Below, in pieces: positions 10,554 through 22,105 of a stretch of DNA of 64,000 bases (the stretch's first letter is position 1; every line of letters begins with the position of its first letter). The stretch is from Hyphodiscus hymeniophilus. Taxonomy: Eukaryota > Ascomycota > Leotiomycetes > Helotiales > Hyphodiscaceae. Below the pieces are notes generated by a model. That model did not search any database. It was not told the DNA's origin and worked only from the letters and a program-made list of their open reading frames with translations. The stretch is from NCBI GenBank assembly GCA_016508695.1, contig VNKQ01000012.1, forward strand, positions 186,001 through 250,000, written 5' to 3'. The position numbers and the translations under genes are program-made.

Positions 10554-13500
10554 ATGAGCAGTACAAATCCCATTCCATTGGCGATTGTAGGAATCGGCTG
10601 TAGATTACCTGGCGATGCCACCAATCCAGAGAAGCTGTGGGACTTGTTAGCAAACGGAAAGAGTGCATGGAGTAAAGTACCGGCAGACAGATGGAATGAA
10701 GAAGCATTCTTGCATCCTGACCCGGATGATGCCAATGGCACCCACAATCATGTTGGAGGCCATTTTCTCAACCAAGATATTGGCGAATTCGACGCCGGTT
10801 TCTTTAATGTCCTGCCCCAGGAAGCTGCGGCAATGGTACGTCTTCCCACTCTCCGAATGTTTTGAGAAGAACAAAATGTAAAAAGATATGTTCTACAGGA
10901 TCCCCAACAACGAATCCTCCTTGAGACCACCTATGAAGCGCTGGAAAGCGCCGGAATTCGCCAAGAGGATATTCAGAAGTCAAACACTGCCGTCTATATG
11001 GCTATGTTTACTCGAGATTATGATCGAAACATATATAAGGACATGATGAGCATCCCCAAATACCATGTGACCGGTACCGGCGACGCCATCCTAGCGAATA
11101 GGATATCTCATTTGTTTGACTTGAATGGGCCTTCAGTAACAATGGATACAGGGTGTTCGGGAGGCATGGCCGCCATCAGCCATGCGTGTCAAGCTCTGCG
11201 TTCAGGACAATCCGACCTGGCTTTGGCTGGCGCAGCTAACTTGATACTGAGCCCGGATCATATGATTTCGATGAGTAACCTCCATATGCTCAATGCAGAT
11301 GGCCGATCATATTCTTTCGATAGTCGAGGCGCCGGATATGGTCGCGGCGAAGGCATTGCCACTTTAGTGATTAAGCGCCTGGACGACGCGATAAGGGCAA
11401 ATGACCCCATTCGTGCTGTTCTCCTCGACGTAGCAGTCAACCAAGACGGCCACACAGCGGGCATTACTCTACCGAGCGGGGCGGCTCAGAAAGCGCTGGA
11501 GCGCAAGGTATGGGAAAATCTGGATATGCCCACCCGAGACGTCGGTTATGTCGAAGCTCACGGCACTGGGACGTTGGCGGGAGATAGTGCTGAGCTAGAA
11601 GGCATCTCTCAAATCTTTTGTCAAGATCGTGATCCAAATTCTCCTCTGTTTGTCGGATCAATCAAATCGAACATTGGCCATCTAGAGAGCGCCAGCGGCC
11701 TAGCCGCCATGATAAAATCCATTTTGATTCTCGAGCATGGCGCTATCCCACCCAACGTAAACTTTGAGCACCCCAGAGCAAATCTGAATCTCGAGCAAAA
11801 GAAGATTCAAGTCCCAGAAACTCTACAACCGTGGCCTCGACCAGGCATTGCGAGAATATCGGTCAACAGTTTTGGATACGGTGGCACAAACGCACATGCC
11901 GTTTTGGAGCGGGCCGCACGACGAACAATTGACCAGGAGGATGAGGAGGCGGGGACTGAGAATGTCTCTCGCCTGTTTATTCTGTCTGCTGCCAGCCAAA
12001 TATCACTACTGAAGATTCTGGAAACCACTAGGGAATGGGTTTCAGAACACACCCACCAAACTTCCATCAGAGAATTATCGTATACGCTGTTGCAGCGTAG
12101 ATCAATTTTGCCCTGGCGTTTTAGCTGCGTTGCTGCAAACGAACAAGAGCTCCTCGTGGCTCTGGGCAAAGGATCCAAGACGACGGATGCGACCAAGCGG
12201 ATATCTCCAGACGTGAAGATGAGTTTCATTTTTACAGGCCAAGGAGCTCAATGGGCTGGCATGGGTGCTGAATTGCTTTCTGACCCGACTTTTAATGACT
12301 CCATCAAGCAATCCCAGAAAATCCTCCATGATCTTGGATCTTCGTGGGACTTGGTTGAAGAGCTTCTACGTGAGAAAGATGCGTCCCGATTGAAAGAGGC
12401 AGAATTAGCACAGCCTGCGACAACCGCAATTCAGATTGCCCTGGTCGACCTACTCCGTGGGTGGGGAATGGTCCCTGATTCAGTGGTCGGCCACTCCAGT
12501 GGTGAGATTGGAGCTGCCTACGCTGCAGGATACTTGTCCCAGCATGAAGCACTGAGAGTATCGTATTTCCGAGGCTTCTCTCCAGCCAAATCGAAAGAAA
12601 AAGGTCTTGGAAAGGGAGGCATGCTTGCCATTGGCGTTGGAGAGCATGAGGTTGCTCGATACCTAAAAATGCTCAAACAAGGGGTTGCTGTTATTGCTTG
12701 CCAGAACAGTCCAAGTAGTACAACCGTCTCGGGAGACGACGCTGCCATCTCTGAAATTTCGGAAATTCTGACCCAAGAGGCCATTTTCAACAGAAGGCTC
12801 AATGTGGACACTGCTTACCACTCGCATCACATGGAAGCAGCTGCTGGCGAATACAAATCTGGTTTGGGTCATATTGTGGAAAACTCCTCACCGACGTCTG
12901 CAGTCAAGATGTTCTCCTCGGTCACAGGATCTCTCAAGTCCAGCGGATTTGATAGCGACTACTGGACCTCCAATCTCGTCAGCAAAGTCAGATTTCACGA
13001 TGCCCTTCGCGCGCTGTGTCAGGCGGAACAGTTATCACCACACAGTGTACAACCTCATCGGATCTTCGTTGAGATAGGACCTCACGCTGCTCTAGCAGGA
13101 CCAGCAAGGCAATGTATTGCTGACTTAGCAGAGCCAATGCCATATAACTACACGTCGGCTCTTGTACGTGGAACTGGGGCAGTGCAGAGTGCTTTGGCAA
13201 TGGTAGGAAACATCTTTGATCGTGGCTACCCCGTCGACCTAGCCGCTGTCTCAGCTTCAGATCCAACATCGAAAAATGCATCGGTATTATACAACCTTCC
13301 TACTTACTCGTGGGATCACAGTAGAAGGCATTGGCACGAATCACGCCTGAGCCGAGACTATCGGTTGAGAAAGCACCCTTACCATGACCTACTCGGCCTT
13401 CGGATGACCGACAACACACCTTTACGGCCGGCATGGAGGCATATGGTTGGGGTTGAGGGCCTCCCATGGCTCAGAGATCATGTGGTAGACGGGCTGATGA

Positions 13501-16500
13501 TTTTTCCCGGTTCTGGCTATCTGTGTATGGCAATGGAAGCTGCTTTACAACTGGCTTCTGATCGCCATCCAGAGAAGAAAGTCAGGATGATCATCATCAA
13601 AGATGTTTCGTTTCTTAAAGGTCTTATTATCCCCGATGGCCGCGCTAGGGTTGAAGTTCAGCTCAACTTCAATCCTGTTGAAGTCGCCGACCTTGGCAAG
13701 ACCATGCAGCATGGATTTTCTGTGACTGCTTTTACCAGCGATGAACACTGGAATGAGTACTGCCGCGGCTCGGTGGTCGTCGAATTTGCTTCGGAACAAG
13801 ACGAAAATGCCTTTCGGGCCACCGTCACGTACGGAGAGATGGCAGATCGACTTGATCCAGCCTCCAGTCGTAGCATTCAGTCCCGCGAACTTTACCAAGA
13901 GCTTGAAAGAGTCGGCAATACCTATGGCCCAACATTTTCAGGTATTGAAGAGTTCACAATGGACGCAGATCGTGCCGTCTCTCGTATTGTAATCCCTGAT
14001 GTGGTGTCGGTAATGCCAGCTCACCACATACGGCCGCATATCATCCATCCCTCGACCTTGGACATCCTATTACACAGCAGCCTACCGCTGGTGAATCAGA
14101 AGCTTGGGGCAGGATCTGTCATGCCAGTCCGTATTGAAGAGTTGGCCATCTCTCTCGAGATTGAAAACGCGCCTGGCAAGATACTTTCTGCACTAACCAC
14201 TTTGGAATCAAGCCACTTCAGGGCAGCAGAAGCGAGCCTTGTCGTATTTCCTGGAAATGCCATCTCGACGGCAACGCCCATCATTTCGGTATCGGGGATG
14301 GAGTTGCGTAGCTTAGCCTCGGGACTATTGGAAGATTCCGATTCTCGGATCGGACGAGATATCTGCTATGATCTGAAGTGGGGTCCAGATGAGAGATTTT
14401 TATCCGCAAAGCGGCTTCAACCATTAGAGCCAGTGCTTTCGGACGACGCGGTAGCTAGCTGCTATGCTCTTATGTCGCAGTACCTGCAGCACAAGGTCTT
14501 CAAGCAATCGGGTCTGTCCATCATCGAAATCGGCAGTGAGACTGGAGACGCCACTCTAGCATTCTTGGAAGCTTTGCAGTCTTACGATGCCCAACCAGAT
14601 ATTTATGAGTTTACTTCCACGGAAAGCTTTGAACACGTACAGGACAGGCTGCAGGACTGGGCTGGTGTAATAAATTTTCGAACACTAGATATCGAAAAGG
14701 AGACAGTGAAGCAAGGCTTCGAACAGAACTCCTATGATATTGTGTTAGCTTGCAACTCTCTCCACGCCTGCTCGAACATCAGCTTGACTTTGTCCAACGT
14801 GCGGAAGCTCTTGAAGCCTGATGGTGTTCTACTGTTAATTGAGGATACCACTGGTACTTTCCTCTCTACGAACGAATGGTCCGATGCATTGTCTCAAGCA
14901 TCCTTCATGATGCAGCTCGCCGCTCAGGACGATGAGTCAGTGCCGAGATTCAGTTTTATGGTCGCAAGAGCTGTTGATGATGCCGTCGTTGTTCCTCTTT
15001 CAGAGGTCAGACTTATCACTGAGTCTACTTTACCTCATGAACTAAAGACCTTTGCTACTGAAGTCTCAACCGTTCTGTCTAGCAAAGGAGTGCAGGTCAC
15101 TACATCTCCCTGGGGCAATGAGCAGCTGCACGATAACCTTATAAATGTCGTATTTGATGACGGTGCTAACCCTCTCCTTTCGGGAGTCGGGACAGAAAGA
15201 TTTCAGGATGTCGTCAGCCTTTTGCAGAGACCTTCAAAGGTCATTTGGGTAAGTGTACAAGACAATGAAAAGGACAATTTTAGCCCCAAGAAGCATTTAA
15301 TCACTGGGTTGGCTCGAACTGCCCACGCAGAAAACCCGGATATTGAGATCCTCACGATCGATTTCCAGCAAACCCTTGATAGTACGACCCAGCCTGGAAT
15401 ACTCAATTTCCTGATTGAGGTCATCATATCTTTTACCAGGAACGATATCTCGAGAGAGCGAGAGTTTGTCTACAACGACACCGACGTTTTAGTTCCAAGG
15501 GTCATCGCCAACAGAACTCTTAATCGTCAAGTATCTGGCAGGAACGAGAGAATCATTGAGGCCGAGACTTTCACGAAGCCTCAAAGGCCGCTTATGCTTG
15601 ATACCCAGAAGGACGCTCTTATCCAACCTGTCTTCGTTGAAGATGGCACCCATCGTGAGGTTCTCAGGGATGACTCTGTCGAGGTCGAGACAAAGGCGTT
15701 TGGAGTTCCTTCCAAACCAGCCCAGTCCAACACCGCTGTCAACGAGTACACTGGCCTCGTCACAGCAACAGGATCTGGCGTATCTGCTTTCAAAGTTGGG
15801 GACCGCGTCGTTGCGTTAGGCGCACCGGCTTATACAAACCGACTGAGGGTGCCCGCTATGCAAGTCCAGCTTTTGCCAGATCGAATTTCCTTCATCGCTG
15901 GTGCGGCACTGCCAGTGTCGTTTATGACAGTCTCCCATGCGCTGATAGAAATCGCAAGTGTCCAGCCTGGCCAGATTGTGTTAGTTGATGGTGCTACTAG
16001 CGACATGGGCCAGGCTGCTCTGTGCGTTGCTAAACATGTTGGAGCCGAAGTGATTGCTGCTGTCTCTAGAGTTGATGAGGTGATGCTCATGCAAAGCTCT
16101 TTCAACATCCCAGCAAGCCATATAATTGCCCGCGAAAGCTACCTCGGCGACCGTCAAATACAAAAGCTTGTGGGCTCCAAGGGACTCGATGTTATCCTTG
16201 GTTGTGGGGGAGCTTCTATCGCAAATGAAATAACCAAGGCCCTGAAACCATTCGGGACGCTGATCCGTATTCGAAGCCGCGGTAGCGAACTAAACCATCG
16301 TGAAAATTTACAACATCTCAATGCAACTGTTTCGACCTTCGATCTGGAGTCTCTCATCCAGGCTAAGCCACAAAAGGCTTTCCAGCTGCTCAAGCAAGTC
16401 ATGAATATGATTGATCAGGGTTTACCTTTGACCTCGCAACGGGTCACAGTTATGCCACTGAACGACGTGAAGGAGGCGCTCAAACTAGCTCGCCAGGATA

Positions 16501-19500
16501 ACATGAGTAAATTTGTCCTTGAAGTCCAAGAAAACTCTATCGTGAAAGCTACAAGATCAAGCTATATTCTACCAGACCTCAAGAGCGACGTTACGTATGT
16601 TGTGGCTGGTGGTCTGGGTGATCTAGGCCAGAGACTTTTGCGTCTGATGGCAAAGGCCGGAGCGAAATATCTGGTGACGTTGTCCAGAAGAGGAGCAAGT
16701 CCCGCTGAACACAAGAAAGTCAAGAAGGAACTTCAGGAAATCGGTCCTGGATGCTCATTATATAATGCAAAATGTGATATCTCTGATGAGGCTAGTATCA
16801 GAACTGTTTTATCCGAGATAAAGGCCAGAGGCTTCCCGCCTGTCAATGGTGTCATCCAAGCAACTGTCGCCCTCAGAGACTCGACTCTTGACACTATGAC
16901 TGCCGAAGTGTTTAACAGTGTCCTCGAGGCAAAGGCTCGAGGTACCTTGAATCTCCGAGAGGTTTTTGGAGGAGACTTGACGTTCTTCATCTCATTCTCA
17001 TCCGCCGTAAACATCATCGGGACGGCCGGGCAGGCCAATTACAACGCCGGCAACTCACTACAAGATGCGCTCGCACAATTCGATCGGAGCTCGAACTGCT
17101 TCTACATGTCTCTCAATATTGGTACGATTGAAGATGCCACCGTCAACAACCAGGCGATAGTCCAATCCCTTCAACGACAAGGCTTGACTCCTGTCACACA
17201 TGACGAACTTCTGGCATTCTTTGAGTATGCTATGAGTGCCCACGCAAGGGACACCGGATGTCACCAAGCGGTAATTGGTTTCACTCCAGAAACTATACTT
17301 GGGACGACTGCTATCAACGGTGCCGCTCATACACCAATGTTCAATCACGTCCGCCACACAGCCAGAGGGGAGCTTGAGCAGGATGTTGCGAATCAGATCA
17401 AAACCTTCAAGACCATCGTCGGAGAGACAACCGACAAAGACGAGATTTCAGCGTTCGTGGCTCAGATGATCGGGAATCGAGTTGCAGACCTGGTCGCGGT
17501 CGACCCTGCTGAGTTGAATCTCGGGTCCTCCATTATGGACTTTGGTCTTGACTCGTTGATTGCGATCGAACTCCGCAACTGGATCATGAGGGAGTTCGAT
17601 GCTCCGATCCAATCTTCTGAAGTCCTTGACAGCCAAGATATATGGACTCTGGCGCAGAAGGTGACTTCACGCTCTCGCCTTGCCAACGGGGATGGCACGG
17701 AAAGCAGCAGCAGCAGCAGCGAAGGAAAGCCGACCTCGACGCTGCCAACATCACGGTCTCCGTCTCAAGAGTCGCAGGAAAGAGCTACTGATCCAAGCCC
17801 TCTTCCTATTCCAGATCTGGCCGAGACTCTCGCCATGTTTGCTGACTCCCGCAAGGCAATCTGCTCGGCGGAAGAGCTGGTAGAGACTGAATGGGTTGTC
17901 GAGGATTTCCAAAGGACGGGCGTGGCGCTACAAGACGTGCTCCGAGCGAACGCCTCCGGTGCCAGTTCCCGTCTGGACTTCTATGAGAAGAACGTCCATC
18001 TCGAGTGCCGCGAACCCCTTCAAGATCACGCTCTCTTTTACATCGGTCACCTCACTGACAGTACTCCGACGCACAGCCAGGCTGAGCGGGCAGCGATCAT
18101 CACTGTTGCAGCGCTGAATTTCAAGAAGCGGCTTGAGAGCGGCCTGCTTGAGCAAAATGCACTCAACGATGTCCCGCTCTGCATGGAAACGTTGCACTGG
18201 TTGTTCAATACCTTCCAAGAGCCGAGGAAAGAAGTCGATCAAGCGCGGAAGCACCCTGGGAACAATAACGTCGTGGTGCTCCGGAGAGGCCATTTATACG
18301 AGATTGCCGTCCGCGAAGAAGATGATTATGCATCGATCGCAGCACTATTTGCTGGCATTATCGCGTCAACGGAGCAAGCTGTACCACCCGTCTCTGTGTT
18401 GACCTCCATGAGGCGAGATCGTTGGGCTAAACTGCGCTCTGAACTGTGGCGAGTTGGCTCGAATGCTGCTACTCTCGAGGCAATCGAGTCTGCTGCGTTT
18501 GTAGTCTCCCTAGACGATACTGCTCCCGTCACTTCATCAGAGCGCTGCACCTCAATCCTCCTCAATGACCGCCACCTCACCAACCGCTGGCTAGACAAGC
18601 TACTGCAATTCACTGTCGCTGCCAACGGCGTATCTTCCCTTCTGGCGGAAAATTCCAAGCTTGACGGCCTGAGCGTCCGCCAACTGCACGAATACATTAC
18701 CGACGAGATTTTCGAGAACCCGTTCGCTACCCCGCTGGACGAGAAGCCAATTCCCGCGTCAACGGTGCAAGAATTGACGTTTGAGGTCTCCTCTACCATT
18801 GCCAAAGCAATCGAAGAACAGACTGCAAACAACCTGGCACACTATATGATAATCGGATCCTTCCGCCATTACTTCCCTGCATTGAAGCGCTCCTTCCTTG
18901 GTAGCAAAGGCTTCCGCTCGAAAGGTACGGTCCTGATATCAATCCTCCTGGCCACCCGTCTGTTCTACGGCTTCTTCGAGCCCGTGTGGGAGACCGTGAC
19001 GATCTCCAAATACGCCAAGGGTCGGATCGACTGGCTCCAGAACCTGACACCTGACATTGTGCAATGGATCGAGGCGGCCTTGGATTTCATGGATGGTGGA
19101 GCGGGAGACGTTGTGGACTTGGCAAGAAAGCTCAAGGACGCTGCGATCGGCCACGCTCAGTCTTTGCGACAAGTTGCTGACGGACGTGGATACGTCGAGC
19201 CTCTCTACTCCCTCATGGGCACTGCATTGACCGAGGGACAGCCGCTCCCGGCGTTGTTTGGCTCGTCCGCGTGGCGGCACAGTGATAGAAATCTCACCCC
19301 AAAGAGGGCGAAGACAGACTGTCTAGGATCCGGTGGCTATCTCCGCATGCAGGAGGGTGGGTTTTTGATGCCACACTCAAACAGTGTGTTTGTGCATTAC
19401 GAGGTTCACCATCCAGATCCTTTGGTCCTTGTCCAAGGCCGGGAGAACGATGTTGCCCGGTTTGAAGGCTGTCTTGATAAAGCGATTAGAGCCGTACGGG

Positions 19501-19532
19501 CCATTGTCGACGGTGGCTTGTCTAAGGCTTGA
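10554..19532 (+). CDS. highly reducing polyketide synthase with C-terminal carnitine-acyltransferase-like domain
   Basis: Two exons (10554-10835, 10899-19532) encode 2971 residues. The ATG at 10554 starts MSSTNPIPLAIVGIGC, the usual KS beginning. KS, about 8-430: DTGCSGG with Cys180, EAHGTGT, KSNIGH. AT: GHSSGE with Ser about 627. DH: His about 955 in LRDHVVDG, and HPSTLD. A short methyltransferase-like segment (about 1270-1430) has motif IEIGSETGD. The ER (about 1600-1810) has a weakened NADPH loop, GATSDMGQ. KR: GGLGDLG and Tyr about 2142 in GQANYNAGN. ACP: DFGLDSL with Ser about 2313. A Ser-rich linker then leads to a choline/carnitine acyltransferase-like domain (about 2390-2960). Its catalytic position reads LLAENSKLDG where the family has E-H-S/A, so Asn2679 replaces His. 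KS, AT, DH, KR and ACP look functional; MT, ER and cAT are doubtful. The product is probably an unsaturated or hydroxylated acyl chain. Confidence 0.95.
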
Positions 19533-20271
19533 AACGGCGGCTTCCAATTGGCTTGAATCACCCGTTAGCCGTTGAATCTGTTGCATGATAAATTTGTTAT
19601 GATGTTGAATTTGTGAATCCTTCTACGAGCTCAGGGCTCTCAACTTGTACAAATAGTTTAAAGCTAAATTGCAAATATTTCGTTACTTCTTTTTATCTGC
19701 ATAGGTAATCGTCGGCTCGCTTGCGGGCCTCCTGTGCCGTCGTCCGAGTCGACGATTAGCAAATCTGAACATTTTAAACGAAAGGAGAAGATCACGTTCC
19801 CAATCACAATAGCCGTACCCTAACATGTGAGATCCGACTCTCCTGTCAAGCACATACCGTACCGCACACCATCTTGACTCTCGTGGCGCCACCGGTCCGT
19901 CCGGACCGTCCTTGACATGTACTCGTAGTCGTATTGTATCTCTATCTGCCTTGCCCATCGAGCGCGCATACCTACTGGAAGGTACCTGCTCTGTTGTAGC
20001 CTGTAGCTTGTCCGCGTAAGCGAGTTTGGTATGAGAATAGAGAGGACCATGCTACAGAGTGGTTGGATAAGAATTGAAGACTTAACATGAAGTAGATATC
20101 TCTGGTCGCTAGAAGCATGTGGTACCGCGTGAGCATCGTAGTGAAGAATGATAATTGATAGTATAGTGATAGTATAGATATCTAACGCAATCGCAATTTA
20201 TTTATCTGTCACTCTATCATTTGCCCAAACACCATGCTATGCACCCAGTACTCCGTCTCTCCCTACATCGT
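19533..20271. other. PKS / nitroreductase convergent intergenic region
   Basis: No gene seen. It holds the 3' flank of both genes and copy A of a palindromic dispersed repeat (19890-19993). It may mark the right border of the cluster. Confidence 0.5.
19890..19993. repeat. dispersed palindromic repeat, copy A
   Basis: It begins CACCGG followed by GTCCGGACCGTCC and shares further blocks (GCCCAT-GAGCGC, TTGGAAG/CTGGAAG, GCTCTG) in the same order with copy B at 41145-41237. The two differ by substitutions and an indel of about 15 bp. The GC-rich palindromic start resembles a DNA-transposon terminus, but no element is recognisable. Confidence 0.5.
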
Positions 20272-21102
20272 CTAAGCACCGAAAACCTTGAGTCTCTCCT
20301 TGACATCCATGAAAGCCTTCTCTCCAGCGGGAGCAATGGGGGTACCGAAGACCAATTGGGCAGAGAGTTCCCAGTCCTTGGAGATCCCCCACGTGTCGGT
20401 AACCTTCTGGTCGATCAACGGGTTGTAGTGCTGGAGATTGGCGCCGAGTCCCTCTTTCTCGAGAGCGGCCCAGATGGCGTATTGGTGCATTCCGTCGGAC
20501 TGGGTGGCCCAGGTTGGGAACTTATCGGCGTAGATGGGGAGCTTCTCTTGGAAGCCAGAGACGGTGGGACGGTTAATGAAGAAGAGGACCTGGGGAATGA
20601 GTGTTAGCTCTTGAGCGATAAACGTGGTGCTATTGGGAGAATAAGACGGTGTTGGGGAGGGACTCACAGTTCCATATGCGCCTTGGAATCCGCTCAATCG
20701 CTGCTCGGTAGAGGCGTAACTCTCGGCTGGCACGACGGCCTTGAGGACGTCCTTGGCGATCTGCCACAACTTATCGTGCTCCTCCTTCAGCAGGACAACG
20801 AGGCGGGTGGATTGAGAGTTGAAGGATGAGGGGACGTGGAGGAGAGCCTCGGTGACAATCTCCTCGATCTTGGAGTCGGAGATGGTAGACTCTTTCTTGA
20901 GTTGGTAGACGGTGCGACGGTTCTTGACCGCCTCCAAGAAAGCTGCAGATCCGGACATTGTAGCTGGAGTTGCAGAGAAGGATCGCTGAGGGTTGGGATG
21001 TTGATTGAGGAGTGGTTGGAGATTGCGACGAATTGAGGCGGGGATGGAAGCCTTTATAGTGCTTGAGAGGGCGGGGGCTTTTCTGAGGAGTAAAGACGCC
21101 AT
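20272..21102 (-). CDS. nitroreductase-family protein (Hbn1/Frm2-like)
   Basis: FMN-dependent oxidoreductase of the small fungal nitroreductase group. Two exons (21102-20668, 20589-20272) give 250 residues from the ATG at 21102. A second ATG at 20958 (MSGSAAFLEAVKNRRT) gives 202 residues, the usual length of cytosolic members. FMN-binding features are KNRRTVY near the start, PSSFNSQSTR, GMHQYAIW, the LGANLQHYNPLI block and a conserved C-terminal region. The 48 residues between the two ATGs are rich in Arg, Ser and Ala, lack Asp and Glu and end RSFSAT, so the longer form may be a mitochondrial isoform. Stress-linked roles are known for yeast homologues. There is no sign that it belongs to the cluster. 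Confidence 0.85.
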   Translation of the reverse strand: MASLLLRKAPALSSTIKASIPASIRRNLQPLLNQHPNPQRSFSATPATMSGSAAFLEAVKNRRTVYQLKKESTISDSKIEEIVTEALLHVPSSFNSQSTRLVVLLKEEHDKLWQIAKDVLKAVVPAESYASTEQRLSGFQGAYGTVSPSPTPSYSPNSTTFIAQELTLIPQVLFFINRPTVSGFQEKLPIYADKFPTWATQSDGMHQYAIWAALEKEGLGANLQHYNPLIDQKVTDTWGISKDWELSAQLVFGTPIAPAGEKAFMDVKERLKVFGA

Positions 21103-21873
21103 ATCCTGCCAGGTTAGTGCGAGTAGTATGGTTGTGAGAAAGAGCCAGGAGGGAATGTGCATCGTGCTGGCGCGGCGTTTTATCGTGGAGTCCACTTTGC
21201 CTCCGGGAAGCTTCTCGACCTTAGATTCGCAGATCCGGAGCAAGTGGAGTGATGACTATGGATTGAGTAATGGGGGACAAGAGGGTTGCAGGACGAATTG
21301 GATAACGGCTTATCACCTTTACGTGGAGCTTACCTTGTGAAGAACGCTTACCGGTTAGACGCAGTAGTAGCCATTGCCTTTATCAGCCGGAGAATAGTTG
21401 ATATCCGAAGATGGTGGTTAGCTGGTGGTGGGTTAAGGTGCTTACACCATCCTCTACTAAGCAGACGAGATGGAGTGTTGATGATTGAAAAGCACGCCAG
21501 AGCGGCCGAGCTTGATTGAAAATCCACTCTTCCGACTCGCCGATCGGGATGACGGATAAGACTTTCGCCGAGTGCTCTTCGATGCATTCTATGAAGTCAA
21601 TCTCGCCGTCTCTATCGCCGAATGTGTGCGTATCTAGCGATGCGGTGATTGAGGGAAATGGCATTCTGGGGCAGAGCAGAAGGTAATTGATTATGTTACT
21701 CATACAGCTTACTGTAAGAATATTCTCAAAGATTCGGAAACATTGAACCTGAGCATATACGGCTATCAGCGGGCTAGTAGTTCATGCTAACCCTACATAC
21801 CCCCTAGTCAAGCCTAAGGCTGCAAGAATGGTCTGAGCTATTTTGCTATGACTTGTATTCAATCAAGCACATT
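21103..21873. other. nitroreductase upstream / U6 upstream region
   Basis: Divergent non-coding space. ORFs up to 106 residues exist on the minus strand but resemble no family. A Pol III upstream promoter for U6 is expected near 21840-21870, but no clear TATA box is visible. Confidence 0.4.
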
Positions 21874-22028
21874 GTCTCTGCCTTCGGGCATTTGGTCGTA
21901 AGTTTCCATCCTCCCACCTCTATGAAATTCCATGCCTAACAACTCTAGAATTTGAAACGATACAGAGAAGATTAGCATGGCCCCTGCACTAAGGATGACA
22001 CGCTCAATCAAAGAGAAGCTACCAATTT
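21874..22028 (+). ncRNA. U6 spliceosomal snRNA gene, interrupted by an mRNA-type intron
   Basis: The catalytic core of U6 is unmistakable: GAAACGATACAGAGAAG at 21953-21969 (with the ACAGAGA box), then ATTAGCATGGCCCC (AGC triad) and AAGGATGACACG. The 5' part is a TGCC-TTCG-GGCA hairpin (21879-21890) followed by TTTGGTC, matching the S. pombe U6 5' end. Between TTTGGTC and AATTTGAAACG lies a 51-nt intron (21898-21948) with GTAAGT donor, CTAAC branch site and TAG acceptor. A T7 run ends the transcript. Compared with the usual GCACAAGG, the internal stem-loop reads GCACTAAGG, one extra base in the loop. The exact 5' end (21874-21879) is uncertain. Confidence 0.9.
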
Positions 22029-22032
22029 TTTT
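22026..22032 (+). terminator. Pol III terminator of U6
   Basis: Seven consecutive T directly after the U6 3' stem region, the standard RNA polymerase III stop. Confidence 0.8.
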
Positions 22033-22070
22033 AGATCTTGAGCGTTTTTTGTTTTCCTTTCGCCTCGTTC

Positions 22071-22073
<3 letters not shown>

Positions 22074-22104
<31 letters not shown>
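22074..22104 (+). repeat. poly(T) tract, 31 nt
   Basis: An uninterrupted run of 31 T located 42 bp past the U6 terminator. It could be a poly(A) remnant of a retroposed sequence on the minus strand or simple slippage. Confidence 0.9.
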
Positions 22105-22105
<1 letters not shown>

